A stretch of DNA of 64,000 nucleotides from Arthrobacter sp. S39 (GCF_004320525.1 NZ_SIHX01000005.1:248001-312000); one strand, 5' to 3'; positions 1-7,821 are shown, numbered from the stretch's first letter. The notes: a model not told the origin generated them from the sequence alone. Numbers and translations are program-made.

Positions 1-2
1 TG

Positions 3-758
3 CTCCTGCAGGCGTTGGGGCACTACGTCCTGGGCCACCAGACGCCCAAGAATTACGGCGATTTCCTGATGCAGCGCGTGGCCACGAACTATTTCGCGGC
101 TGCCCTGATGCTGCCGGAGAAGGCCACCGTGGAGTTCCTGCAGCACGCCAAGCAGGCCAAGGAAATCGCGGTGGAGGACATCCGGGACGCGTTCGCGGTC
201 TCCTACGAAACCGCCGCGCACCGCTTCACGAACCTCGCCACCGAGCACCTGGACATCCGGACCCACTTCCAGAAGACCCACCAGAGCGGGATCATCTACA
301 AGGCCTACGAGAACGACGGCGTGACGTTCCCGCAGGACCATACCGGCGCCATCGAGGGCCAACCGTCGTGCAAACAGTGGACCTCCCGGGTGGTGTTCGA
401 CGTCGCCGACAAGTTCCGTGCGTACAACCAGTACACCGACACCCCGGCCGGGACCTACTGGTGCACTGCGCGGACCGAACGCTCAGCCAACGGTGAGTTT
501 TCGCTCTCGGTCGGCGTCCCGTACGCGCACGTGAAGTGGTTCCGCGGGCGGGACACCACGGAGCGGTCAAAGTCCACGTGCCCGGACGAAAACTGCTGCA
601 AGCGGCCGCCGGCGGAGCTGGCTTCGGAGTGGGCCGGCAACGCGTGGCCGTCTGCGCGGGCCCATTCGCACCTGCTGGCCGCCATGCCGCCCGGGGCGTT
701 TCCCGGCGTCGACGAAACCGAGGTCTACAGCTTCCTGCAGGCGCATTCGGGGAGTTGA
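3..758 (+). CDS. ScfR/RamB-type transcriptional regulator, 5'-truncated by window edge
   Basis: The reading frame is already open at base 3, so the N-terminal part, expected to carry an XRE helix-turn-helix, lies outside the window. What remains (about 250 residues) matches the C-terminal half of short-chain-fatty-acyl regulators: a region rich in ImmA/IrrE-like features (GHYVLGH, NYFAAALMLP) and a Cys-containing tail (CPDENCCKRPP) typical of the ScfR domain. Known relatives such as RamB control acetate and glyoxylate-shunt genes. The targets here are unknown because the left neighbours are missing. A palindromic repeat follows the stop. The TTG at 15 is not a credible start. Confidence 0.8.
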   Translation, partial: LLQALGHYVLGHQTPKNYGDFLMQRVATNYFAAALMLPEKATVEFLQHAKQAKEIAVEDIRDAFAVSYETAAHRFTNLATEHLDIRTHFQKTHQSGIIYKAYENDGVTFPQDHTGAIEGQPSCKQWTSRVVFDVADKFRAYNQYTDTPAGTYWCTARTERSANGEFSLSVGVPYAHVKWFRGRDTTERSKSTCPDENCCKRPPAELASEWAGNAWPSARAHSHLLAAMPPGAFPGVDETEVYSFLQAHSGS

Positions 759-763
759 CCCCG

Positions 764-864
764 GACGCTCGTTACCTAACGCAGGTTTTTGACCGACGCT
801 CTATCACTCTCCCAAGGAAAGTGAGAAAGCGTTCGCGCATTTCTTGCGTTAAGTGAGCGAGCGT
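764..864. repeat. ~100-bp nested palindromic repeat, copy A
   Basis: Outer arms (gacgctcgtt with gagcgagcgt), a middle arm pair and an inner hairpin (gctctatcactctc with gaaagtgagaaagc) form a nested imperfect palindrome. The same architecture recurs at 5828-5930. It lies between two convergent genes and could also serve as a bidirectional terminator. Confidence 0.75.
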
Positions 865-869
865 TTCCG

Positions 870-1904
870 TCACCCATGGAGTTCGCGGTAGGCGGCTGCG
901 GCGGCCGGGTGCAGCGGCAGCCCGGCCGTGTTGATCAGCGATTCCGGGCTCAGGAACTGCACCCCCAGACTGGAACGTGGAATCAGTTCGTCGGCGTGCC
1001 CCACCAGCAATTCGACGGTCCTCTTCACTGTCCGCCCGTCCAGGTCGTTCCGGCACAGGAGGAGATTCGCCACGCCCACGGTCCAGACTGCCGGAACGCC
1101 CTCGTAGCTGCCGGCGGGGATGAGCACGCGGTCGTAGTAGGGGCCGTACCGGCTCCGGATCGACGGAATCAACGACGAAAGGTCGAGGAATACCAGCGCG
1201 GCTGCCTTGTTGCTGTCGGCAATTGCCGCTGTGGGGACACCTCCGGACCAGAACAGGGCATCCACTGACCCGTCCTGCAGCGCGGCGAGGCCATCGTTGA
1301 GCCCGAGGTTCAGCACGGTGACTGTCTTCTCCGTGGCCGGGGCAGGTGCCGCGCCAACAGCCGCCGAGCTGAGCCCGGCCGCCTCAATCAGGCGCGGGGT
1401 GGTCAGCGACGTTCCCGAACCGGCCTCGCCCACAGCGACTGTCCGGCCGGCCAGCCCGGCGAGATCCCTGATGCCGCTGTCCTTCCGCACAACGCAGTGG
1501 ACATAGTTCTCGTAGACCCGTCCGAGGGCCTTGATTCCGTTGGCCGAGATGCTGTCTGCCCCGATCTTTTGGGCCGCAGCATCGGCCAGCGCGACGGCGA
1601 AGGTCGCCTGTCCGGTCAGCAGCTGTCCCAGGTTGTCCAGGCTGCCCCCGGTTGTCAGTGCCGTCGCCTGGTCCGCCACGCCATGACGCTGGAGGGACGA
1701 CGCCAGCAAGGTGGCGAACTCAAGATAGAACCCGCCGGGCTCACCCCCGGCCACGGTCACCGTGCCGGGACGGTCGCCGGGAGTGCAGGCGCTGACAGCC
1801 TGCAAGAACAGCCCCGCCAGTCCGGCGGCCAGTCCTGCCTTGAGCGCGGTCCGCCGCGGCGGAAGGCCTCCGGACAGGCCGGTCATGCCGGTAAGCCCAG
1901 TCAT
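870..1904 (-). CDS. TAXI-family solute-binding lipoprotein
   Basis: 344 aa. The N-terminus has a twin-Arg-like RR at residues 17-18, a hydrophobic stretch and a lipobox ending at Cys40 (AVSAC), so it is probably a membrane-anchored extracytoplasmic lipoprotein. The mature part has TAXI hallmarks: a GGEPGGFYLEFA start to the first lobe and an AVGEAGSGTS segment. TAXI proteins normally deliver C4/C5 carboxylates or amino acids to TRAP permeases, but no TRAP membrane subunit is present here. The start overlaps the stop of the upstream kinase gene by 4 bp, making it the third gene of an RR-HK-TAXI operon. I infer a role as ligand-sensing partner of the kinase, possibly for a dicarboxylate. Confidence 0.88.
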   Translation of the reverse strand: MTGLTGMTGLSGGLPPRRTALKAGLAAGLAGLFLQAVSACTPGDRPGTVTVAGGEPGGFYLEFATLLASSLQRHGVADQATALTTGGSLDNLGQLLTGQATFAVALADAAAQKIGADSISANGIKALGRVYENYVHCVVRKDSGIRDLAGLAGRTVAVGEAGSGTSLTTPRLIEAAGLSSAAVGAAPAPATEKTVTVLNLGLNDGLAALQDGSVDALFWSGGVPTAAIADSNKAAALVFLDLSSLIPSIRSRYGPYYDRVLIPAGSYEGVPAVWTVGVANLLLCRNDLDGRTVKRTVELLVGHADELIPRSSLGVQFLSPESLINTAGLPLHPAAAAAYRELHG

Positions 1905-3337
1905 GCCGGGGCTTCCTCTCCCGGGTGGACCACGGCATGTGGAAACTCGATGCGCGCGATCAAGCCGTGCGGCGAGGCTTCCGTAAGCAGCAGTCGGCCC
2001 CCGTTGGCTGCGGCAAGTTTGTCCACAATGGTCATGCCCAGGCCGTTGCCGCGGATCTCCCGGTGCTCCGGGGAGCGCCAGAAACGGGCTGTGGCAGCAG
2101 CCCGTCCTTCGGCGGAAAGTCCGGGACCGTCGTCGGAAATCACGACGGCGACCGCCTCCTTGCGTACGCGGACCGCCACTGTGATGCCGGCGCCGGCCGC
2201 GTATTTGACGGCGTTGTTGATCAGCTCGCCCACCATCTGGGCCAGCTCGGCGGCGTTGCAGGCGATGTGCACCGCAGGGTCCGGCGGGCCCGCCAGCACG
2301 ATCGAGGACCCGCTACGCCGCGCCGCAGGGCCGGCGCGTTCGGTTTCCTCCTGCAGGACCGGGTAGGGATCAATGACGGCAGCGAGTCCGTGCGTAGGGG
2401 TCCCCGGCGGGCTCCCGGCCGAGTCTTCGAACGCCCGGTGCTCGGCCGCCGCCAGCCGCAGCACTCCGTCAAGGATCTCTTCCACACGTTCGAGTTCCGC
2501 GAGAACCCCACCCGCCGCCTTCCGTTCCCGGGCTGTCTGGAGTTCCAGCTGCAGCAAATCGATCCTCAACCGCAGGGCCCCGACAGGATTGCGTAACTGA
2601 TGGGACGTGTCGGCAATCAGCTGGCGCTGGGAGTCGATGCTCTCGCTGACCGTCCGGGCCATCCTGGTGAAGGAACGGCTCAGTTCGCGCAGCTCCGGCG
2701 GGCCGGCCTCCGGAAGGTTGCCGGCCTTGCCCGTTGCCTCGAGCTCCGTTACTGCCGAATTCAGCCGGTGCACGGGACGGAGCACCCATCCCGTCACGCG
2801 GGCGGCACCGACGAGGAGCACCGCAGCAAGGACGGCCGCCGCCACTGCGACCAGGAGCCAGCGCTCCCGCAGTTTCTGCCGCGCCGCGTCGGAATTTACC
2901 TCCAGCACAGCCTCGCCCAGGACCTGGCTGGCGCTGCCGAACGACCGCTCGATCACCTCAGAACCCGTTCCGAACGGCTGCAGCGGAGCGAGCGTTGTGT
3001 CGCTGAGGTTGAGGTTAGCCCTGGCTACCGCGTCCCTCACATCGGGCCTGTCCTCGCTCAGGCCGCCCGAGCGCAGCGTGCCCGTCTGGAGGCGGACCAG
3101 GACCCCCTCCCCGTACAGTTCCGAATATCTGTCCATCTCGGTCTGCAGTTGCGTGGCATCGCCTCCGTCCGTCGCGGCGTCGAACGCCACTTGCGCGAGG
3201 CGGTTGAGCGAAGCGGCCCGGTTGATCTGGAGTTCCTGGGTGAGCTCCCGGCTGGCCGAGGTCAGGATCGCGGTGGAGGCGAAGACGACGATGAGGACGG
3301 ACAGGACGCTCAAGACGCCGAGGACACGCAGCCTCAT
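1901..3337 (-). CDS. Sensor histidine kinase (TctE-like)
   Basis: 478 aa inner-membrane kinase. TM1 is near residues 6-28, an extracytoplasmic sensor region spans about 30-158, TM2 about 160-183, followed by HAMP. The phospho-acceptor His is at ~246 in DTSHQLRNP. The ATPase has an N box (ELINNAVKYA ~371-380), G1 (DDGPGL ~402) and G2 (GNGLGM ~430). It overlaps the upstream response-regulator gene by 4 bp and the downstream TAXI gene by 4 bp, so the three are translationally coupled. The extracytoplasmic domain is a candidate docking surface for the TAXI protein. Similarity to TctE kinases is inferred from architecture and neighbours. Confidence 0.92.
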   Translation of the reverse strand: MRLRVLGVLSVLSVLIVVFASTAILTSASRELTQELQINRAASLNRLAQVAFDAATDGGDATQLQTEMDRYSELYGEGVLVRLQTGTLRSGGLSEDRPDVRDAVARANLNLSDTTLAPLQPFGTGSEVIERSFGSASQVLGEAVLEVNSDAARQKLRERWLLVAVAAAVLAAVLLVGAARVTGWVLRPVHRLNSAVTELEATGKAGNLPEAGPPELRELSRSFTRMARTVSESIDSQRQLIADTSHQLRNPVGALRLRIDLLQLELQTARERKAAGGVLAELERVEEILDGVLRLAAAEHRAFEDSAGSPPGTPTHGLAAVIDPYPVLQEETERAGPAARRSGSSIVLAGPPDPAVHIACNAAELAQMVGELINNAVKYAAGAGITVAVRVRKEAVAVVISDDGPGLSAEGRAAATARFWRSPEHREIRGNGLGMTIVDKLAAANGGRLLLTEASPHGLIARIEFPHAVVHPGEEAPA

Positions 3338-4002
3338 GCAGGATCGGCCTCGATCCGGTAGCCCACGCCGCGGACGTTGATGATGAAGCCCGGCATCTGG
3401 AGTTTCGCCCTGAGGCCCGTCAGGTGCACGTCAAGGGAGCGGGAGGAGGCAAGGAACGCGTCGCCCCACAGCGCGTCCAGGATCTGCTCCCGGGTGACCA
3501 CCGAACCGGCATGGCTCGCCAGGAGGGCCAGCAGGTCGAATTCGGTGGCGGTCAGAGGCAGGACTTTGGGGCCGATGGCGGCCACGCGCCGTTCGAGGTC
3601 CACTTCGAGTCCGCCCAGCACGATGTTCCGCGGCCTGTTGTCCTTGGCGCGGCCTGCCCGCCGGGTGACGGCTTCGATGCGGGCGAGCAGCTCAACGAGT
3701 TTCACCGGCTTGACGAGGTAGTCGTCGGCGCCGGACCGTAGCCCAAGCACCACGCTGCGTTCGTCGTCGCGCGCTGTGAGGATCAGGATCGGGACCGGTG
3801 TGACCTGGCGAAGCTTCCGCAGGACGTCGAGGCCGTCCATATCGGGGAGCCCCAGGTCCAACAGAATGACCTCAAAGCGCCGGTGTTCCAGGAGCGCGTC
3901 GGCCCCGCGGGCAACCCGGAAGGCTGTGTGTCCGGCGGAAACGACTGCCGCGTCGAGGGCGGACGCCATGGCGTCGTCGTCCTCGACGATGAGCACATCC
4001 AT
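3334..4002 (-). CDS. OmpR-family response regulator (TctD-like)
   Basis: 222 aa from the ATG at 4002, chosen because the protein then begins directly with the receiver domain (MDVLIVEDDD). An upstream extension in frame to 4149 looks non-coding. The receiver has acidic D8-D10, phospho-acceptor D49 (ILLDLGLPDMDG) and conserved K98 (DYLVKPVK). The C-terminal half is a winged helix (LTATEFDLLALLASHAG) of the OmpR/PhoB type. It is first gene of the operon with the kinase and TAXI protein. The divergent MFS permease starting at 4334 is the obvious candidate target, across a 331-bp shared intergenic region. Confidence 0.92.
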   Translation of the reverse strand: MDVLIVEDDDAMASALDAAVVSAGHTAFRVARGADALLEHRRFEVILLDLGLPDMDGLDVLRKLRQVTPVPILILTARDDERSVVLGLRSGADDYLVKPVKLVELLARIEAVTRRAGRAKDNRPRNIVLGGLEVDLERRVAAIGPKVLPLTATEFDLLALLASHAGSVVTREQILDALWGDAFLASSRSLDVHLTGLRAKLQMPGFIINVRGVGYRIEADPA

Positions 4003-4333
4003 GGCCTTTTCCTGTTCCGTTTGAGCGGTGTTTCTTTCCCCATCCCGCCTTTGGAGATTACCCCGTCCGCCGGTTTTCCGCCCTGCACCGGTCCCTGCGC
4101 CGGGCCCTGCATGGGAAAGACCTCGGGTGCGGGGCGCCGGCCGGAGCAAAACCTAAGGAAGTGTTAGGACTTCCCCCTTCGCGTTGGTTGTGCGGTGGAT
4201 CACGAATAGCTTGGATGGGTCCCCGGCTTTCCGGGGACCGTCAATGTCGAGGAGGAACCATGGGCAACGTAGCCGTGGACAGCAAGGAAGTATGCCGGGG
4301 ACCCGTGGCGACCCCGGCCAGGAAGGTTCAGCG
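4003..4333. other. Shared intergenic region with candidate operator, hairpin and leader ORF
   Basis: This 331-bp gap between the divergent response regulator and permease contains an inverted repeat CCTAA-N7-TTAGG at 4152-4168 (a possible regulator site), a perfect 9-bp hairpin with a CTTT loop at 4218-4239, and a short ORF at 4260-4337. No clear -35/-10 pair for either gene could be fixed by eye. Confidence 0.6.
4218..4239 (+). promoter_or_regulatory. Leader hairpin upstream of permease
   Basis: GGTCCCCGG and CCGGGGACC form a perfect 9-bp stem with a 4-nt loop, 20 nt upstream of the leader ORF start. It has no T-run behind it, so it is not a classical terminator. It could modulate access to the GAGGAGG ribosome-binding site just downstream. 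Confidence 0.55.
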
Positions 4334-4337
4334 ATGA
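4260..4337 (+). CDS. 25-residue leader ORF overlapping the permease start
   Basis: An ATG at 4260 follows the best Shine-Dalgarno in the region (GAGGAGG, spacing ~5) and opens a 25-codon frame (MGNVAVDSKEV... ending KVQR). Its TGA overlaps the permease ATG as ATGA. This is the arrangement of a translationally coupled leader peptide. No run of one regulatory codon is visible, so classical amino-acid attenuation is not indicated. It could instead be an accidental frame, or the SD may mark an older permease start. Protein function is unknown. Confidence 0.5.
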   Translation: MGNVAVDSKEVCRGPVATPARKVQR

Positions 4338-5728
4338 GCACCCAGGAAACCGAAGTCCAGAGCGAGTCAGCACAGACCCGCCGGGCCGTGAGCAACATCC
4401 TCAAGGGCTCGGCCGGCAACCTCGTGGAGTGGTACGACCTCTACGTCTACACAGTCTTCGCCGCCTACTTCCAGGCGCACTTCTTCAACTCCAAGGACGA
4501 GCTGCAGGCCGGCCTTGAGGCGATGGCCGTCTTCTCGACGTCGTTCCTGATGCGCCCCATCGGCGCCTGGTTCTTCGGCCGGTACGCGGACCGCAAGGGC
4601 CGCAAGGCCGCGCTGACCCTTAGTGTGACGCTGATGTCCGCAGGCTCCTTTGCCATCGCGATCCTGCCCACCACCCAGCAGGTCGGCGTCTGGGCTTTGG
4701 TGCTGCTGATCCTTATCCGCCTGGTCCAGGGCTTCTCCGTGGGCGGCGAATACGGCACCAGCGCCACGTACATGTCCGAGGCCGCCACGTCCAAGCGCCG
4801 CGGCTTCTTCTCCAGCTTCCAGTACGTCACCCTGATCGGCGGCCAGATGATGGCCCTGCTGGTGCTGGTGATCCTGCAGAACTTCATGCCCAAGAGCGAC
4901 CTGACCGAGTGGGGCTGGCGTATCCCGTTCGCCATCGGCGGCGTCGCGGCGCTGGTGGTCCTGTGGCTGCGGCGTTCGATGGAGGAAACCGTCTCCGACG
5001 AGCAGGTCCGTGCCGCCAAGGCGCCGCTGGCTCCCGGCGAAGCCCAGCCGGGCACCATGAAGCTGCTGTTCACGCACTACTGGAAGCCCCTGCTGATCTG
5101 CATCGGCGTTACGCTGGGCGGCACGGTGGCGTTCTACACGTACACCAACTTCATCCTGAAGTTCATGAACGATACCTCCGGCATCGCCAAGACCGACACC
5201 TCGGTCATCAACTTCTGGGCACTGTTCATCTTTATGCTGCTCCAGCCCGTCTACGGCATCATCTCGGACAAGGTCGGCCGCAAGCCGTTGCTCCTGTGGT
5301 TCGGCATCACCGGCGTCCTGTTCACCTGGCCGCTGCTGTCCACGCTCTCCAACACCAAGGATCCCTTCACCGCGTTCCTGCTGATGATGGGCGGCCTCCT
5401 GGTCGTTGGCGGCTACACCTCCATCAACGCCCTGGTGAAGGCTGAGCTGTTCCCCGCCTCCATCCGCGCCCTCGGTGTGGGTCTTGGCTACGCGGTGGCC
5501 AACTCGCTCTTTGGCGGCACGGTGCCGCTGATCGGCGCCGCGTTCCAGAAGGCCGAGCGCGTGGACCTGTTCTTCACCTACGTCACCGTCGCCATCGCCA
5601 TCTCGCTGGTGGTCTACATCTTCGCGCTGCGGAACAAGAAGGCCACCCACCTCGACCGCGAGCAGGGCGACGCCTGGAACCGGCCGGCCAAGGACGACGA
5701 CAAGGACAAGGACCTCGTGGACGCCTAG
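4334..5728 (+). CDS. kgtP: MFS metabolite:H+ symporter, KgtP-like 2-oxoglutarate permease
   Basis: 464 aa from the ATG at 4334 (GGAAGG 7 nt upstream). Twelve-TM transporter of the metabolite:H+ symporter family. Signature stretches SVGGEYGTSATYMSE, FQYVTLIGGQ, EWGWRIPFA and ALGVGLGYAVANSLFGG closely resemble E. coli KgtP as I remember it, and the length is similar. It presumably imports 2-oxoglutarate or a related dicarboxylate with protons. The tail is short and highly charged (DDDKDKD). Its divergent position next to a TAXI/HK/RR operon suggests ligand-induced expression. The substrate assignment is family-level, and citrate or shikimate transport cannot be excluded. Confidence 0.82.
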   Translation: MSTQETEVQSESAQTRRAVSNILKGSAGNLVEWYDLYVYTVFAAYFQAHFFNSKDELQAGLEAMAVFSTSFLMRPIGAWFFGRYADRKGRKAALTLSVTLMSAGSFAIAILPTTQQVGVWALVLLILIRLVQGFSVGGEYGTSATYMSEAATSKRRGFFSSFQYVTLIGGQMMALLVLVILQNFMPKSDLTEWGWRIPFAIGGVAALVVLWLRRSMEETVSDEQVRAAKAPLAPGEAQPGTMKLLFTHYWKPLLICIGVTLGGTVAFYTYTNFILKFMNDTSGIAKTDTSVINFWALFIFMLLQPVYGIISDKVGRKPLLLWFGITGVLFTWPLLSTLSNTKDPFTAFLLMMGGLLVVGGYTSINALVKAELFPASIRALGVGLGYAVANSLFGGTVPLIGAAFQKAERVDLFFTYVTVAIAISLVVYIFALRNKKATHLDREQGDAWNRPAKDDDKDKDLVDA

Positions 5729-5754
5729 CGTCCAGCGGCAGAGGCACCCAGGGA

Positions 5755-5819
5755 GTACGACGGCGGGTGCCCGGCAATGCGGTTCCGTCCGGGACCGTGC
5801 CGGGCACCCGCCGTCGTAC
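5755..5819. terminator. Perfect 22-bp inverted repeat after permease
   Basis: Arms 5755-5776 and 5798-5819 (starting gtacgacggcgggtgcc) are exact reverse complements separated by 21 nt. The hairpin begins 26 bp after the permease stop, so it is probably a transcription terminator, although no T-tract follows. Confidence 0.7.
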
Positions 5820-5827
5820 CCGCCCAC

Positions 5828-5930
5828 GACGCTCTCGCAGATCCTGCAGGAAAAACCCGGATGCTCTCTCACTCTCCTCAAGAAAGTGATAGAGCGTGCC
5901 GGGTTTTCCTGCATTAAATGAGAGAGCGTC
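5828..5930. repeat. ~100-bp nested palindromic repeat, copy B
   Basis: Same design as 764-864: outer gacgctctc/gagagcgtc, middle tgcaggaaaaacccgg pairing with ccgggttttcctgca, inner gctctctcactctc/gaaagtgatagagc. The outer and inner arms match copy A, while the middle arms differ in sequence yet still pair, which suggests that structure is conserved. Confidence 0.75.
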
Positions 5931-6099
5931 CTGGTGGGGGAGGGGCCCGGTGGCGACCGGCAACCCATACAACCGCGCCGGTCCGGCGAGACCAAAATGA
6001 GTGCAAAGCGTGACCGTACAGGCATCGTGTGCCGCCGCCGTCGCTGTTTCACTGGGAGCAGGCGGATTCCCGCCCTGGTGTGCCGGGGGAGGCAACAGA

Positions 6100-7362
6100 G
6101 TGTTTCGTTTTCAGCGGGCGATGGCGTTGGGTGCGGTGATGGGACTGGCGGCGTGTGCCGCCCCGGCGCCGCCTGGGTTGCTCACGGCCGACGGCGTCGA
6201 ACGGGTTTCGGTGGACCGCACGGCCTTCCCGGACGAGATGGCCACGTTCCGGGACTCCGCCCTGAGGCTGGGCGACGCCCTCCTCGCCAGCGGAGACGGG
6301 AACGTCATCGCGTCGCCGGGCAGCCTGCTGATTGCCCTGGCCATGTTGCGGGCCGGCGCCTCGGGGGAGGCCGCCGCAGAAATGGATGCCGTACTGGGGC
6401 TTCCGGACGCGGACCGGGACGAGGCCATGAACGCACTGCTCGCGTCCCTGGAAGAGTACGACGGCGACCCCGGCTCAGTGGACGAGGACAACCCGCCTGC
6501 CAAACCGCTGGTCCACACTGCCAACGGACTGTTTGTGGATAAGAACGTCCCTGCCGGCCCGGGCTACCTGGACACCCTGGCGGCGAATTACGGCACCGGC
6601 GTGTATCCAGTGGACTTCCGTGACGAGGCTGTCACCAAACCGGCGATCGATGCGTGGGTCAACAAAAACACCGGCGGCCGGATCGAGAAAGCGCCGGCGC
6701 CCTACGACCCAGACAACACTTTCAGCCTGCTCAACGCCGTCTATTTCGCCGCCGCCTGGGACGTTCCGTTCGACGCCAACGACACGTCGGATGAGCCGTT
6801 CACCACGGCAGGCGCCGGAACGGTTGATGTGCCGATGATGCACGGCCTGCAGGAGATGGCCTACGCCGAGGGCCCGGGCTGGCAGGCCGTGGACCTGCCC
6901 TACGGTGAGGGCTTCGTGATGCGGCTGGTGCTCCCGGCTGGAGATTCCGACGGCGGTGCTGCCGCCCTCACAGCGGACCGGCTGGCGGAGGTGGCGCGTG
7001 CCCTCGACGCCGCTGGCACTGAGGACATTGACCTTGCGTTGCCCACCTGGGATCACAAGAGCCACTTTGATGTGCGGGCCATTCTTGAGCAGCTGGGGCT
7101 GGCGAGGACGTTGACCACCACCAGCGACTTTGACGCGATCCAGCCGGGACTGATGATCACCCAGGCCGCACAGGACGCCAACATCACCGTGGCGGAGAAG
7201 GGGACGGTGGCCGCAGCCGTGACCCAGATCAACGGCATGGCGACGAGCGTCCAGCCACAGCCGGCGCGGTCCATCAGCTTCGACCGGCCGTTCCAGTACC
7301 AGATCGTGCACGTCGGGACGGGCCTGCCGCTGTTTATGGGGAAGGTCGCCGACCCGCGGTAG
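6100..7362 (+). CDS. Serpin-family protease inhibitor, predicted lipoprotein
   Basis: 420 aa from the GTG at 6100, preceded by GGGGGAGG. This start gives a basic N-terminus, a hydrophobic segment and a lipobox (GLAAC), so export and anchoring are likely. The body is a full serpin: SPGSLLIALAMLRAGASGEAAAEM near the N-terminus, LLNAVYFAAAWDVPF, a hinge EKGTVAAAVT (~366-375) and the C-terminal FDRPFQYQIVH block. By hinge spacing the scissile bond would be about Thr382-Ser383, giving an uncharged P1. Serpins trap serine or cysteine proteases irreversibly. The target is unknown. The hinge alanines indicate a working inhibitor rather than a decayed one. Confidence 0.93.
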   Translation: MFRFQRAMALGAVMGLAACAAPAPPGLLTADGVERVSVDRTAFPDEMATFRDSALRLGDALLASGDGNVIASPGSLLIALAMLRAGASGEAAAEMDAVLGLPDADRDEAMNALLASLEEYDGDPGSVDEDNPPAKPLVHTANGLFVDKNVPAGPGYLDTLAANYGTGVYPVDFRDEAVTKPAIDAWVNKNTGGRIEKAPAPYDPDNTFSLLNAVYFAAAWDVPFDANDTSDEPFTTAGAGTVDVPMMHGLQEMAYAEGPGWQAVDLPYGEGFVMRLVLPAGDSDGGAAALTADRLAEVARALDAAGTEDIDLALPTWDHKSHFDVRAILEQLGLARTLTTTSDFDAIQPGLMITQAAQDANITVAEKGTVAAAVTQINGMATSVQPQPARSISFDRPFQYQIVHVGTGLPLFMGKVADPR

Positions 7363-7397
7363 GCGCCGCCCGGCCGCATGAAGTTAGGAGCCGGAGC

Positions 7398-7724
7398 CTA
7401 GCGCGCCGTCGTGCGGAAACTGCGGCGGCGTACCAGGGCACCGTAGCCGGCGAAGAGGCGCGGCAACACCAGGTAGACCGCCACCGGGACCACCACGAGC
7501 GTCAGAACCAACGCGCGGAGTACCGGGTGCCAGCCCTCTGTAAGGGGCGCCACGCCGATCATGCCGACGGCGACCAGCGGGAAGATGGCCAGCCAGGTGA
7601 TGACGGCCCGGACGTGGATGGACGGGGCAGGCGGCCCCTGAACAGGGACCGGGGCGGGAGCCGGAGCCTGAACCGGGGCATCGGACGCGGGAGCAGTCGT
7701 AAGGGGGTCGAGCGTGCTGTTCAT
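7398..7724 (-). CDS. Small membrane protein with Pro/Ala-rich N-terminus
   Basis: 108 aa from the ATG at 7724 (GGAG upstream). Residues 1-38 are a Pro/Ala-rich cytoplasmic segment, followed by two TM helices (ITWLAIFPLVAVGMIGVAP and VLTLVVVPVAVYLVLP). The WLAIFPL...VPVAVYLVLP pattern resembles the membrane tail found fused to antibiotic-biosynthesis-monooxygenase domains, but that catalytic domain is absent. It is divergent from a TetR gene and shares two operator-like palindromes, so it is probably the repressed target. Biochemical role unknown. Confidence 0.75.
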   Translation of the reverse strand: MNSTLDPLTTAPASDAPVQAPAPAPVPVQGPPAPSIHVRAVITWLAIFPLVAVGMIGVAPLTEGWHPVLRALVLTLVVVPVAVYLVLPRLFAGYGALVRRRSFRTTAR

Positions 7725-7733
7725 GGCTAACTC

Positions 7734-7747
7734 CAACTGTTTAGTTG
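7734..7747. promoter_or_regulatory. TetR operator-like palindrome 1
   Basis: caactgtttagttg is a near-palindrome (CAACT-N4-AGTTG) 10 bp upstream of the membrane-protein ATG. A second copy with the same arms lies at 7788-7801. Confidence 0.65.
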
Positions 7748-7787
7748 CTTTTGATAAAACGAGACTAATGCGGGCTCTGCAAAAGTG

Positions 7788-7801
7788 CAACTACTTAGTT
7801 G
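7788..7801. promoter_or_regulatory. TetR operator-like palindrome 2
   Basis: caactacttagttg has the same arms as the site at 7734-7747. It overlaps the expected -35 region of the tetR promoter whose -10 is TAGAAT at 7810, a layout suited to autorepression. Confidence 0.65.
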
Positions 7802-7809
7802 GAAACGGG

Positions 7810-7815
7810 TAGAAT
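7810..7815 (+). promoter_or_regulatory. -10 hexamer TAGAAT, leaderless tetR start
   Basis: TAGAAT ends 6 nt before the tetR ATG and there is no Shine-Dalgarno, so the mRNA is predicted to begin at or next to the start codon. Confidence 0.6.
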
Positions 7816-7821
7816 CGTGGC

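Larger units (their letters stand above)
5729..6099. other. 371-bp intergenic region with two large palindromes
   Basis: Between the permease and the serpin there is no credible gene. It holds a perfect 22-bp inverted repeat (5755-5819) and the second copy of the nested palindrome family (5828-5930). The last ~170 bp should contain the serpin promoter, which I could not place. Confidence 0.7.

Noticed and set aside
4184-4333. Upstream extension of the permease to a TTG at 4184
   Set aside because: The extra 50 residues have no family counterpart; the ATG at 4334 has an SD and gives the normal N-terminus.
4367-6052. 561-aa minus-strand frame over the permease
   Set aside because: Mirror of the permease codons (His/Gln/Asp-rich), without start signal or family motif.
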